Positions 21,233 through 33,714 of a DNA stretch of 64,000 nucleotides are shown here, in pieces. The first letter of the stretch is position 1. Each line of letters opens with the position of its first letter. The notes under the pieces are model-generated. The model was not told where the DNA came from. It did not search any database and saw only the letters and a program-made list of their open reading frames with translations. Both the position numbers and the translations under genes were made by a program. This DNA comes from Adenophora triphylla var. japonica (taxonomy: Eukaryota; Streptophyta; Magnoliopsida; Asterales; Campanulaceae): contig JAFEMH010001246.1 of assembly GCA_022495995.1 (NCBI GenBank), forward strand, positions 1-64,000, read 5' to 3'.

Positions 21233-22810
21233 TCACACATAATACCGACGCAACTTGTCTCCGTTGATGGGGTGCAAGAATGGGTTACCATATAGATCTG
21301 TCAGCTGCATTGCTCCTCCGGATAATATCTTCTTTACTAGAAAAGGTTCGACCCAGACAGGTGCCCATTTGCCCAATGCGCTGTTCTGATTTGCGGGCTT
21401 CATCTTGAGGACCAGATCACCGACCTTGATGTCCCTGGGCTTCACTCTTTTGTCAAAAGCATGGGCCATTCTCTTCTGATATGCTCAACTGTGCTCCATG
21501 GCCTTTAATCTGCGTTCATCTAACAGTGCCAATTCGTTATACCGACTTTGGAGCCATTCGATCTCATTTACCTCATTCCCGAGCAATACCCTGAGGGATG
21601 GAATTTCTAGCTCAATGGGCATGACAGCCTCCATTCTGTAGGTCAAGGCGTATGGGGTTGCACCGGTGGCAGTCCGAATTGAAGTGCGATAGCCCCACAA
21701 TGCCAAATGTAGCTTCTCCAGCCAATCCCTTCCTCTCTCGGCCATCTTCTTTATGATTATCTCCAAGTTCTTATTAGCAGCCTCAACAGCACCATTCGTC
21801 TGTGGTCTGTATGGTGAAGACTTGTGGCGCTTGACCCTGTATTCAGTAAGCAGACGATCGGTCTCTCCCTCGAAGTGGGTTCCATTATCAGAAATGATCT
21901 CATTCGGGACTCCGTAGCGGCAAAAAATTTGTTCTTTTATGAAGCGAGCTACCTTCTTAGTTGTAAGCACTTTGTAGGGCGCGGCTTCCACCCACTTTGT
22001 GAAGTAATCTACCGCGACCAGAACAAATGAGTGTCCATTGCTCCCGGATGGAGTTATCATCCCGATGACGTCGATTCCCCACGTTGCAAAAGGCCAAGGA
22101 GTTGTCATACAGTATAGATCATGAGGAGGGATGTGGTTCAGATTGGAGAATCGCTGGCATTTGTCACAAGTTCGTACAAATTGGATACAATCAGTCTCCA
22201 TAGTGATCCAGAAGTAGCCCAGTCTGATAATGCTATGCATAAGGGATCGAGCGTTCATATGAGGTCCGCAGGTGCCATTGTGAACATCTTCCATTACCCT
22301 TTGAGCTTTTTCTTTGCTGATACAGAGCAGGAGAGGGCAACCTTCCCTTTTCTTCCATAACTCATTGCCAAGTATGACGTAATGAGCTGATAGCCTTTTC
22401 AAGGCTTGCAGACTCTTGGCATGAATACCTTTTAGGTCTCCTTCTTTATCAACGGGGAAAGATGCTTCACCATGTTTGAGATATTGGAAGATCTGGTTGT
22501 ACCATGACTCATTGACGGTTTCGATCTCAATTTCACAACAATATGTAGGATTTTCTCTCCTACCGACCCTGAACGGTTTGACTGACTTTCCTTCTGGGAT
22601 TTCTACCAAAGAGGCCAGAGTAGCTAGGGCATCGGCAAATCTGTTCTTATCTCGTGGCAGGAATTGGAATGACACTTCCATGAACTGGCCGACGAGCTCT
22701 GTAATGTAAGCATGATACCTCTGGAGACACGGATATGAGGTTTTCCATCTGTTGGCGGCCTGATTTATTATCAGTTGGGAATCACCAAAACACTTCCAAC
22801 TCATCCACAT
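21233..22810 (-). pseudogene. Element C second RNase H (C-terminal part) and integrase
   Basis: A 441-codon open frame (21485-22810) and its continuation (21233-21469) cover the end of the archaeal-type RNase H (FGDSQLIINQAANRW, FQFLPRDKNRFADALATLAS) and the integrase. The integrase shows an HHCC zinc region ending TCDKCQRF. Catalytic residues lie in FVLVAVDYFTKWVEA (D), EIISDNGTHFEGE (D) and QTNGAVEAANKNLE (E). The C-terminus ends NGDKLRRYYV. The parts are separated by one TGA (about 21483, probably from CGA), and an extra T near 22790 shifts the frame from the upstream part. The catalytic triad is intact. Confidence 0.88.
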
Positions 22811-23573
22811 GTCGCTCTAGGGCAGCCTCAAGACCGGCTATGCAAGCTTCGTATTCGGCTGCATTGTTAGTTATCAAGAAGTTTAGCTTGATAGCTATGG
22901 GGGTATACATGTCATTCGGGTCTACCAGTACCATCCCGATGCCGTTACCTCTTTTGTTTGCCGCGCCTTCAAAGAATAACTGCCACCGGTTGCCATTTTC
23001 TACGACAAAAATCCCCTCATCTGGAAACTGGAGATCTAGTCCTCGGGCTTCTGTACTGGGGGAATCAGCCAATTGATCTGCCAAAGCCTGTCCTTTGATT
23101 GATTTTCGGATCACATATTTGATATCAAATTCAGCTAGGAAGAAGGTCCATTTTGCCAATCTGGTGGAAATGTTGCCTCTGTCACCCTGAAATAGGTATC
23201 TGATCGGGTCCATTTTGGAGACCAGATGTACTGTGTGGGATAGCATGTAATGCTTTAGCTTTCCGACTACCCAAACCAGAGCTGTGTATGTCTTCTCGAG
23301 GGTAGAGTAATTCAACTCGCTACCTTGGAATTTGCGATTGACAAAATATATGGCATTCTCGACCTTGGAGTCCTTCTTCTCTTGCGCTAGCATGGCCCCG
23401 ATAGCTGTGTCCGTGACCGTCAGATATAGAAGTAGAGGCTTGCTCCCGTGAGGTGGGCAGAGGATGGGAGGATTAACAAGGTAAGCTTTGATTCTCTCGA
23501 AAGCTAGCTGACATTCCTCGCTCCAAACCACTTCCTGATTCTTCTTCAATAGCTTAAAGATTGGCTCACACAT
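22782..23573 (-). pseudogene. Element C RNase H regions
   Basis: The open frame covers the end of reverse transcriptase, the first RNase H (LLLYLTVTDTAIGAMLAQEK, LNYSTLEKTYTALVWVVGKL, FFLAEFDIKYVIRK) and the start of the archaeal-type second RNase H (WQLFFEGAANKRG, TNNAAEYEACIAG). The first acidic residue of the second RNase H is Glu (codon at 22968-22970), whereas A and G have Asp (FFDGAANKRG). That change would likely impair it. A stop TAG (23583-23585, CAG to TAG) separates this part from the upstream frame. Confidence 0.85.
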
Positions 23574-23582
23574 GGAAGTCAG

Positions 23583-25889
23583 CTAGTTGATGAAACTGCT
23601 GATGTATTGTAGACGGCCCATGAAACCTTTTACTTCGGAGACAGTTCTGGGCAGCTTCATCTCAACAATTGCTTTGACTTTTCTGGGATCTACTTCGATG
23701 CCTCGCTCTATGACCATATATCCCAAGACCTTACCCCGGATAACCCCAAAGGTGCACTTGGCTGGATTCAGTCTCATGGAGTGCTTCCGAAGACTGTTGA
23801 AGAACTTCCTCAAATCAGTGAAGTGCTGTCCATCTGACCCTTTAGAGTGAATAATCTATCATCCATGTACACTTCACTCCTTGTGGATCATGTCATGAAA
23901 CAGGGTGGTGACGGCCCTCTGGTATGTAGCCCCGGCATTCTTCAACCCAAACGGCATCACAGTGCAACAATAAGTGCCCCAAGGAGTAGTGAATGCTATC
24001 TTGTCTTGATCTTCCTCGGCCATTTTAATCTGGTTATAACCCGCAAAGCCATCGACGAATGACTTGACCTCGTAGTTCGCTGTTGCATCTACCAGCATGT
24101 CAATGTTGGGCAAGGGGAAGTCATCTTTGGGACTAGCCTTGTTGAGATCTCGGAAGTCTACGCAAACCCGAACTTTTCCATTCGCTTTTGTGACCGTGAC
24201 TACGTTTGCCAGCCAAGACGGGTATTCGATCACCTTGATAAATCCCACCCGTAGGAGTTTCTCAATCTCTTCTTTGACTTGTAAAGACCACTCAGGCTTG
24301 ATCCGCCTCAATTTCTGCTTTATCGGCTTAATCTCTGGATCCAGGGGTATCCGGTGTTCTACGATAGATGTATCTAACCCGGGCATGTCTTTGTAGGACC
24401 AGGCAAAGACGTCTACGAACTCTTTAAGCAACTCGATCAGGGCAACCCGTTCATCTCCGGAGAAGAAGCTACCAATTTGTGTTTCTTTGGGTTCCTCAGC
24501 TGTTCCCAGGTTCACCGTTGTCAATACCTCATCGGCAGCTTGGGCCCGACTATCCTTTTGCTCGCAAACCTGCTTTGAATTGTTTTCTAAAATTTGCTCA
24601 TCTAGTAAGTCTACATTATCTTCAATTGAATCTGGCTTAATTATTTTTAAATCTTGATGGTTAATTTTAGTTAAGCGTTCAATTGTTAGATTGGCAATCA
24701 AGGGATACTTTGAAAGATCGACCATTTTATTCAAAGCGAAGGGAAAAACAGTGTCTACAACACGACGACGGTCTTCCATCGTGAGGACGTCAGACCGATT
24801 AGAGGATTCAAACTCAATCACTAGGGACTCTGGGGAATGACTCAGAACACGGGGAAAAAATTTAGACTCGGAGTGACCGGGACGAGGCTTGAGCCCTAGC
24901 TTTTTGTTCATAGTCTCCCTGTCAGCGACCGGTCCTTGGAATGAAGTCCAGTTCTGCAGCGGCCTCTTTGCAATTGTCTCCAAACTATTCAGATTCACAA
25001 CAGACTCCTTCTCGAAATCCAACATGGCCACAAACTCGCTATCAGAGGAAAAGTCAATCAAATCTCTGGGATCTTCAGCAACAACAAACCCTTCTGCAGG
25101 TAACTCTGACAAATGCATATCATCTTCAGGTTCTGACAGCCCCTGATCCTTGAACAGACCTGCCAAATCACCATCAATGTCCACGGGGTCAGCACCGCGG
25201 ATCTTGTAAATTGTGGGTTCGTCCAGAGCAAGCTTCTCAAATTGGTTTACATAATCAGGCCCCCAGAAATGGTAGCTGTTCTCAAATGTGGTGATGACGC
25301 CTGGCCTTCTGGGCATACTGACGAGCATTTCCTTTACTGGGTTCTGGCTATTGGCAAATCTTCGAATTGTCCTCAACCTTTCTTCCATTTGGCTCAGCTT
25401 CGATTCCGGGCAGACGAACATTTCCCCATCCTCTTTGACAAAGTGCTTGTTCAAAGACCAGCTGTACGGGCGCATCTCAGGCCTCTTGTATCTCTTACCA
25501 ACAACTGAGGTCATCCTTTCTTTAAACGCTTCAGTTTTCTCATACGCTTTGTCTTCTTTCGTCACAACATATCCTAGGCCTCGCCTGTTTCTCTTGGGTT
25601 CTGGCATCTCAAGTTTACATGGTCCCTGTTGTCTTTTTCCTAGCCCCAGACCAGGGATGTAGCTCATGCCTCTCATCATTTTCAGCACAGGGGGAATCTT
25701 ATCCGAGGAGGTTGTCAAATCTATAGTGCAGACCTGCCCTTTAGGCTTTTCTATCGTAAAACCACTGAGCATCAGGTTCTCCTGGTCAAGTTTGATTTCC
25801 TTCACTGGCATGGTATTGGTACTGGTCTCCCCAATAGTGATGCTATCCCCGTAAATGGTCGTCACAACTCCATCTTGCACAAATTTCAA
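23583..25889 (-). pseudogene. Element C protease end, G-patch-like region and reverse transcriptase
   Basis: A 671-codon frame (23874-25889) and its continuation (23583-23813). It includes a glycine-rich G-patch-like motif MSYIPGLGLGKRQQG (about 25650), an acidic linker, and reverse transcriptase from VEHRIPLDPEIKPIKQKLRR through VRVCVDFRDLNKASPKDDFP, DGFAGYNQIKMAEEDQ and MPFGLKNAGATYQRA. A small deletion just past IHKE shifts the frame, and the catalytic motif then reads YMDD where A and G have YVDD. RNA-to-cDNA copying is the role of this family. Confidence 0.88.
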
Positions 25890-25892
25890 ACA

Positions 25893-28221
25893 CTAGTGGA
25901 GGGTGGATGCTACTGCTCCGATTTCATGAATCCACGGTCTACCCAATAGCGTTGAGAACGTGACAGGAATGTTGATAACTTGGAACTCTACCACCATCTC
26001 CTTATTCCCAAATAACAGGTTCAAAGAGACTATCCCCAATACTGCCCTGGATGTCGAATCGTAGGTCTTTATGGTTTGGTTGGATGGTTTTAGGCTCTGT
26101 GCGTCAATGTCTAGCATACTCATCATCTTGGCAGGAAGTACATTCATGGCCGACCCATTGTCCACAAACACATGGGGGATTTGACGACCTTCCAGTGGCA
26201 CAGTGATGTGTAAAGACTCATTATGTTTCGAACAGTAAGCAGGCAGATCAAGGTCAGTAAAAGTAATGATGTTTCCATACTGGGCCATCCCGATCAGCTG
26301 ACAGGCCTCGTCGGGAGTGGCGTTGATAGACACTTTGGTTTTGGACAGAGCCTCTTCCAATTTTAGCTTGTGGGGGTAGGAGGATGTGAGCAGAGACCAT
26401 AAAGAGATGTCAGCTTGGGTTCTCTTCAACTGTGTCAAAATCGGATCTTCGTGGCTTTCCTCACTTCCTGCTAATTTGTAGGGATCTTGAGAGGTCTGGG
26501 AATTCAAAACTGCAACTCCCTTGCCTTTCCCTGATGGATCAGCACTATCCATTCCCAACATTCTTCCAGATCGAGTCAACAAATTAACCTCTTGATCACT
26601 CTCAACCATAAAGTTCTTACTAGCCTCTTTGAGTTCTGCTAGCGTAATAGGAACAGGACGAGTGTTGTATGGCCACGCCGCCTGTCTTATCTCATTCATG
26701 GACAATGGCGCCTCCACATTAGCCGCTATCCTGATTTCCTCCAAAGCGATTGGGGAATCTCTAGGAACCATAGAGGTAATGGCGTTGACAACCAAATGCT
26801 TTTCATAATCATCATAATCGGCAGCATTATTCAAATCATACAAATCATCATGATACAAAACGTAACAAAAGTTATCTTTCATTTCATCGGAATAAGGAAT
26901 TACATCAGTCACGTTCTCATTACAATCAACACTATCATTTCCATCTATAGACTCTCCAAACTCTATTACATTGATGAAATAGTCTTGGCCAAAATCAATG
27001 AGGTTCACGTTGTTGCTAGGCAGAGGGTTTTTAACGACGTTAGTACGAGGGGACTTTTCAATCTTCTTTTCATCTACAAGCCCTTGGATAATCCTCTTGA
27101 GGGTGAAGCAAGTATTGGTGGTGTGCCCCGGGAACTGATGGAACCGACAATATTTGCTTGTGTCAAGATTGGGATTGGGACTAGCAGGCCTATAATTCTC
27201 CAGCGGCCTTATCATACCGGTTCTGAGCAATCCATTGTAAACCTCCTCTGTAGTTATACCCAAGTCATCAAACTTTCGTTGTTGCTTTGGCTGGAATCTC
27301 CCACCATTAGGACCATTATTACCTCCTCCTTGCAGGATATTGACAATGTTGTCCTTAACTACTTCTCTTCCTTTCGGTGCCATGGCAGAGACTGGGTTCG
27401 TTGTTCGGTACCTGAATCCTCCACTTCCGCTATTTCCACTAGCATTCACACCCGAAGTTTGATTAAAGAGCCTATTCTCACTGCGAGCACCCATTCCGAC
27501 CATTTCCCTGAGATCTGGGTACCAACCTTTCCCGATAGCCTCCCTTAAAACCGGCTTCACGCACGACAAGAAAATATCTTTCTGATCCTGAAGAGGAATG
27601 GGCTCTGACAGTTCGTTAAGCTTGGCATTCCACCGTTTATAGAATTCCATGATCGACTCGTCATTCTTTTGAATGGTCCCCACTAAGTCATATCGGGTGG
27701 TACGCCACTCTAGATTGCCTTTATACTTCTCCAAGAAGGTCTCTGTGATCTGGCTCCAGGTGGAGCGGCATTCTTGTTTCAAGGCCAAAAACCATGTGAG
27801 CGCTGGTCCTTTCAAAGTTAGATGAAAATGGGATGCCATAAACTCGGGCGTGCAGCCCATCGCCCCCAACGTCATAACATATGTATCCATATGAGTTTTT
27901 GGACAAGCCGTGCCATCAAAGTCCATCTTCGGCATCTTGAACTTATGAGGTAAGGGAGTTACTTGAGCTGGGTCCACCACCTTGAGACCACTAGAACCTA
28001 CAGTCAGTCTGTCGATTTGCTGTTGCATCTGCTTCAATAAAGCCGTTACTTCTGGAGTTAAACCTGGAATCCGGGGAATAGCAGGAGCCACTGTTGAAGA
28101 CGGCACTGGGAACTCCGAAGTAGATCTAATGGGCAAAGCAGCCGATGGGAGACCGAAGGTACTGGGGATACCGATATTACTATCCAACAAACTGACGGAG
28201 CTGGGAATCCTGTTCCCGTAC
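25893..28221 (-). pseudogene. Element C gag C-terminal part and protease
   Basis: A 765-codon frame. Gag core: FKMPKMDFDGTACPKTHMDT, LTLKGPALTWFLALKQ and FLEKYKGNLEWRTTRYDL. A zinc-knuckle-like stretch reads YCRFHQFPGHTTNTCFTLKR. The protease shows IPHVFVDNGSAMNVLPAKMM (about 26120-26180) and LLGRPWIHEIG. It ends at TAG 25893-25895, which is CAG (Gln) in A. At its N-side end it meets solo LTR D, and the coding sequence continues in frame across D into 30203 and upward. Confidence 0.88.
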
Positions 28222-30197
28222 TGAATGAACGCCCGCCCGAAAAAAATAAGAAATAAGGAGTCGCCACGCCGTTTTTAAGAGGAAACATTGAAAACCTTTT
28301 TTTAAAGAGTGGGTTCAGGGGTCAGGTTACGTGTTGGGAAGAACCGAGAGTTCACCCAACACGCCTCGTCCGTTAGACGAGTCTTTCAATTGTTCAACAT
28401 CCAATTCATTCAAATGTGTGTGCGAAGTGTGTAACAAAATATGTATTAAAATGCATAAGAGTGCTTTGTTTTATTAATCAATCAAGGGGGATTACAACTT
28501 GTAAGCCATTGACTCTGGGAGGCCACGTCCCATTTACAACTAGGAGGATCAATACTTACAACTGAAATGGAACCTACTGCAGAAGACTCATTGTGTCGCG
28601 TGACACGGGATGCAGGGGATCAAATGTGTCGCGTGACACAACAAAGCAATCTGCAGAGGTTGTACAAAATCCATACTACAGCCACATCAAATGAACAGAA
28701 TACCACAGCAAGCAAAACCGGAGGAAATGGATTACAACTGAAATAATAGTCCCTGCATAGGCTTGATTATGTCGCGCTACACAGGACTGATGAGGTTCGT
28801 TGTTTCGCGTGACATAACCTTGCCGTTTGCAGACACTTAACAATTTGAGCATCAATCCAACAACAAACAATTCAGATCCCAACACAATATCAAAACAACT
28901 CAGAAACCAACGAAATTATAATGGATTGACCAAGGGGATGTGGATATAGGGAGATCCACACTCCCTTGGCCAATAGGCAGCAAATCCCACAAATCACATC
29001 ATAAACATCAACAATACCAAGCAAAGCTAATTAAACAGAGAGATCGACAGTTGGGACTTGATAATTGGAGGACATATGGAGTCTAATTATCAAGTCCGGG
29101 GAATATCAATTGCAATGAAACAAATAATAGTAAATGCGAGAGAGATAGAAATGGATCGTTACCCTCGTAGTCCACAAATTCGATACCACGTTAGGTATCA
29201 AATTCTTCAATCAGCTTCACGGGACAAGTTCAGATTCCAAGTTGAGCAGCTTGGGCAATTTCCAGTACACAGGCGTGTGTTGAGCAGAATTGGGCTTCGG
29301 GAACAAGGGAAGCAATGGAGGATTGGGTTGGTTTTTGGGTAGAGAGCAGCTGATGGCGAGGGAAATGGAAAGGACTTGATTGGCTTGGTCTAGCGAGGTT
29401 ACAACGGTGGATGATTGACGGTTTAGGAGGCAGTAAGCAGAGGAGGAGCGGAGAACGGTAGTGAGGAGAATTGAGGTCGCCGCTTAATTGGAAATTATGG
29501 TTGGAGAGGATTCCGGTGAGGAGAAGCTAAGTAGAGGTTGAGGTAGCGATTGGTGTTTGGGTTGGTCGGAGGGAGAGCTTGGGTTGAGGTTGCCGATTGG
29601 GATGTAATTGGGTGAAGGTTTGGCCGGAGAAGGGAGGATTTGGCGTTGGTGAAGGAGACCGCCGGTGATGAAGGTTAGGTTAGGGAGGATATTGGCCGGT
29701 GAGGGAGAGCTAGGTGAAGGCGATGGCAATGGCGGAGTTGCTGGTGAAATGCGGATAGAGAGAGAGGGAAGAGAGAGAAAGTGAATCTGAGTGTGTGTTG
29801 TGTGTGAAATCTGTGAGAGGCCTCCCCTTTTACAAATGAGTTGGATCTGGTATTTAAACGTAAATTGGGAATGGGATTACTTTGTCGCACGACCAAACGC
29901 TTCCAATTTCCATGCTTCAAGCAGTCGCATGACAGGCCACGTCCATAACCGTTTCTGGTGCCAAAACCTGCTTCTGGAACATTCCGGGTTAATTCTTTAA
30001 AAGTCCAAAGCAGTTAATTCCCTTTATGTCCTTTTGTCCGGGAAAAATACCAAAAAACACTTCCTTCGCGAGAAACACATAAAATGTTTCCGAAAGTCTC
30101 GGAACGAACCGGGAATTTACCAAAACGCCCCTAAATGCAATTTTATCACATTAAAATGCATCTGGAAAGGTTGCGAATTTGGATTGGCATACTTACA
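28222..30197 (-). mobile_element. Solo LTR D inside C gag
   Basis: A 1976 bp sequence begins TGAATGAACGCCCG and ends GGCATACTTACA, with perfect target duplication CGTAC (28217-28221, 30198-30202). It resembles the A/C LTRs but is longer and clearly diverged. No internal region is present, so it is the product of recombination between two LTRs. It has palindrome pairs at 28595/28628, 28771/28804 and 29884/29924, hairpins at about 28924-28970 and 29053-29097, and a PBS-like GGAGTCGCCA at 28258-28267. Confidence 0.93.
28595..29933 (-). promoter_or_regulatory. Three palindrome pairs in solo LTR D
   Basis: GTCGCGTGAC at 28595-28604 and 28628-28637 (33 bp apart). Degenerate GTCGCGCTAC at 28771-28780 and TTCGCGTGAC at 28804-28813 (33 bp). 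GTCGCACGAC at 29884-29893 and GTCGCATGAC at 29924-29933 (40 bp). Positions and spacings mirror those in A and C although much of the surrounding LTR has diverged. Confidence 0.65.
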
Positions 30198-30202
30198 CGT
30201 AC

Positions 30203-31273
30203 ATGTCATAACCATTAAACTGCACACTGGGATTCTGGGGACTGAACTGCACGGACTGACCTCCAAACTGACCAAGCGTAGAAAATTCAGTATTGATGCA
30301 TGGCTGAATACGGGGTGGAACCATACAGATGCTGGGTAAGGGGAGAACACACTGCGGGCTGAGGGAAGTTGCCTTGGAGCTGAGACTACGGATACCTCGG
30401 AATACTGTCTTGACAAATCTGATTCCCCAAAAGACGATACTGACCATTCTGTTGCAGATTAGGCTGACCATACTGATAACTGTCGGGGTACAAACTGGAC
30501 TGGGGTTGGGAGTAGCTTGCTTGGAACTGAGATCCGTACTGAACCTGCGGTATCGGGGCATTGGGAGCTGGAGAGGAAGTGAGATCGAAGAAGTTCCCTG
30601 GTTGACCACCACTTTTGCTAAGACCTTGCTGGGAAACTTGATTATACACTTGAGAGGACGGGGGAGGAAACCTTCCTTGGGCATTCACAATCATTCCAGG
30701 AGATGGCATTTGATTGGGGCGCAGGGCATAGCTCACGGGAGGAGGCATAGCATTGTAACTGGGTGGAGCAGGCTGGGCAGGAGAAACAAATCCGATCCCG
30801 TTGCCTTCCTTAGTAATTTCCTCATAAGAGCCGTCTTCCCAACGGAGTGCTGCGATTCCCTGGGCCCTCATGGCCTCAACAAAGCGGTTATGAGCTTCTT
30901 CTTCTCGTGCTTTGGTACTCTGAGCCAACAGGTGGGCCTCGCGTTCCCTGGCCAGAGCGGCTTCCAAAGTTATCCTCAATTCATCTGCAGACATATCGTT
31001 CAAACCCGGTTGACCAATCAGACCCGAACCTCCAGCAGACTGAGCAGCGAATATATCACCATTCCCGGCCATATCTGATTCTGCACTGACTAAAGCTTCG
31101 GAAACTGCTTGAACTTCTTTGACAACCCGGACCAAACGAGCTCTCGGGATAGATGATCGGATCCAACTCGCCGTAGCTGCAGGGGTAGATACGGGTTTAT
31201 AAGGCAGGGAAGGAAGAAGACTTTTGAGGAAACACGGGAGAGGGAGAAGAAAAGAGGGAACAGACTCGCACAA
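30203..31273 (-). pseudogene. Element C gag N-terminal part
   Basis: The longest frame starts at 31273; an alternative start is Met at 31066 (MAGNGDIFAAQ). It contains a helical, charged stretch (ITLEAALAREREAHLLAQST) and a long Gln/Pro/Ser/Tyr-rich low-complexity stretch. The frame shifts near 30390 and continues in another frame to 30203, where solo LTR D interrupts it. Confidence 0.75.
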
Positions 31274-32387
31274 ACAATTTATTTATCTTCAAGTATAAAT
31301 CGGTGATTTAAATCCTAAGAATGGTTGGGAAAGGGGAAGCCTTTATTTACGCAAACTACACCTTGGGGAAGCTTAGGGATGCATCGTTCAAATTACACTA
31401 AATGCTTTGTATTTGAAATTAATAATAAGTAATGATACCTAACCAAGTCCTAACAAGACGTGGGACGGACGAGTGATCCAAATTTCTGGGGAAATTTGGG
31501 CAGCATAACGGGTATTCTCGGAGAAATTCCAAGAAAAATCCGGCATGACCTCTCGTCGGTGCATGGTGACAATGCGGCATGATCTCTCGTTAAGGACACG
31601 CCACGGGGTGACATGTCCCTATGTGAAACCATGTTGCATTAGCAACATGCCCACAAGGTGCAAGGTTTTTTGGGGAAGGTATAAGGACTTATTGCAAATT
31701 TCAAAAGACAATTCATTTTGGTGTGATTAAAACGTTGTATCAAAAAAACCAACCGAGGGTAAGGTTTAAGTGTGGCGCCACCTATAATGCGCTAGGGGAA
31801 TGGGTTTGACATTAGGCGCTCAAGCCTAGGCGAAATTCATGGCCGTCCGCGATGCCGTCAATCGCACCCGAGGGTTCTAAATCTATGTGGTGTAGTGTGC
31901 GGATGACTATATTCTTTTTATTTACGAAAAATCAAAAAAAAATTATTTATTTATTTAAAAAAGAAGAAAGAGAAAACACACACTCTCACAGGGAAGAAAG
32001 GGAACAACAATCAACTGAGCCAACTTTTGATTCAAGGGACTGCCCTCAAACCCGAACCTGAAACATGTCCAGTGACCATTCCCTGTCGCGTGACACAGAA
32101 CAGAAGGGAACAAAGCTGTCGCATGACCAGGACAGTCACTGAACCAGAACCTCCTGCAAAACTGGAATCAGCCCCTGCCTCTACTTGGCAAGGAACAAAG
32201 CAAACCAACAAAGCATAACAACATAGCCACAAAAAACAAACAAAAGGCATAGAAGTTGTAAGATCTCATAAAATGCATGTATCGCACAAGATTATCAAGG
32301 ATACACATAAGATGAATGCATTGGATGTCTAAGTGAACGAAAGCATGACCCTCTTAGTTTTGAAAAAACAGGTTTTCCAAAAAGTAT
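31274..32387 (-). other. Element C untranslated leader
   Basis: No gene is visible between the primer-binding site and gag. A palindrome pair GTCGCGTGAC (32085-32094) and GTCGCATGAC (32118-32127), centres 33 bp apart, lies near the LTR. The stretch 31900-31990 is A-rich. Confidence 0.6.
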
Positions 32388-32405
32388 TCCCCAGCGGAGT
32401 CACCA
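32388..32405 (-). promoter_or_regulatory. Element C primer-binding site
   Basis: One base inside the 5' LTR the minus strand reads TGGTGACTCCGCTGGGGA. This is one change from TGGCGACTCCGCTGGGGA, complementary to a tRNA-Arg 3' end with CCA as I recall it, and the type reported for Ogre/Tat elements. Confidence 0.8.
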
Positions 32406-32406
32406 C

Positions 32407-33677
32407 TGAATGTGCGCTCGCCCTAAAAATTTCGGTGAAATGGAAAATGAAGGAGTCGCCACGCCATGCTTTTAGAGGTGCACTTTGAAAAACCTTTTGA
32501 AAGAGAATGGGTCCAGGGGTCAGGTTACGTGTTGGGAAGAACCGAGAGTTCACCCAACATGCCTCGTCCGTAGACGAGTCTTTCTAATTTAGACATCCAA
32601 ATAATTCAAAAAATGTGCAAACGATGATAATAAGCAAGTGCGATAAACATGAATTTTATTGAATAGGTGAGATTATTACAACTTGTAGACCAACTAGCAT
32701 ATGCCCGTGTCCAAGGCCACGTGAGTGTTTTTTTTTTTCTATTTTCTTTTAATTTAAAAAAAAAAATTAAGGGCAAATATGTCGCACGACATACTAATTT
32801 TTTTTTAATGTGGAGCTCTTTTTACAAAAATTCAAATTTTAGGAGGGAAAAGTTATTTTTGAAAATTAATGCCATGTATGTCGCACGACATAAGTAAATT
32901 TTTTTTTTAAGGGCAAAACGGGAAAGGAAGTGAATAGTGAGGGCAAAATGGTAACTTCCGCGGGTGGAACTGTTCATAGAAGTGTTCACACCCCGGTTGC
33001 ATTTATACTATAGATTATTCAGGGAGGCCACATCCCATTACAACAAGGAGAACAGATTACAACTGAAATCAAGTCTTCTGCAAAGGACCATTTATGTCGC
33101 GTGACACAGGACTCCTCATGTCCAAACATGTCGCGTGACACCAATAATCACCTTATAGAGACTTACAACACTCAGAATACAGAAATCTCTAAATGAACAC
33201 AAAAGCGCAATTACAAACTAAATTTGAACATGAAACAAACTAATCACATCAATTGAATGCTAAGCTAACTAGCTAAAACAACTTACAACTGAAGGATGGC
33301 CTCTGCAGATGGGCACGATGCGTCGCGTGACACAGGGCTTCTCATGTCCAAATGTGTCGCGTGACACACGTTTACCATCTGCAAGAACCTTACAAATTGA
33401 GAAACAGATCCAACAGATGCTAAAACAGATTAATCAATTATACCAGAATCAATAAGAATAGCATGAATCAGATACAAATCAACCAAAGGAGTGTGGATAT
33501 GGGAGATCCACACTCCCTTGACATTTAAATTGCAATTATAAATAGATCACATCATGAACATGCAATTGGACTCAAGCAAACACAATTTAAACAGAGAGAT
33601 TGCAGTTGCCACTTGATAATTTGAGGCAGATGGGGCCTAATTATCAAGTGGAGAAGAAGGAAGCACAATAAAACAAA

Positions 33678-33714
<37 letters not shown>

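Noticed and set aside
26796..27548. 250-codon plus-strand frame
   Set aside because: It lies entirely opposite C gag, which has clear gag motifs on the minus strand; the plus frame is a shadow.
30329..31078. 249-codon plus-strand frame
   Set aside because: Shadow of the C gag N-terminal part on the minus strand.
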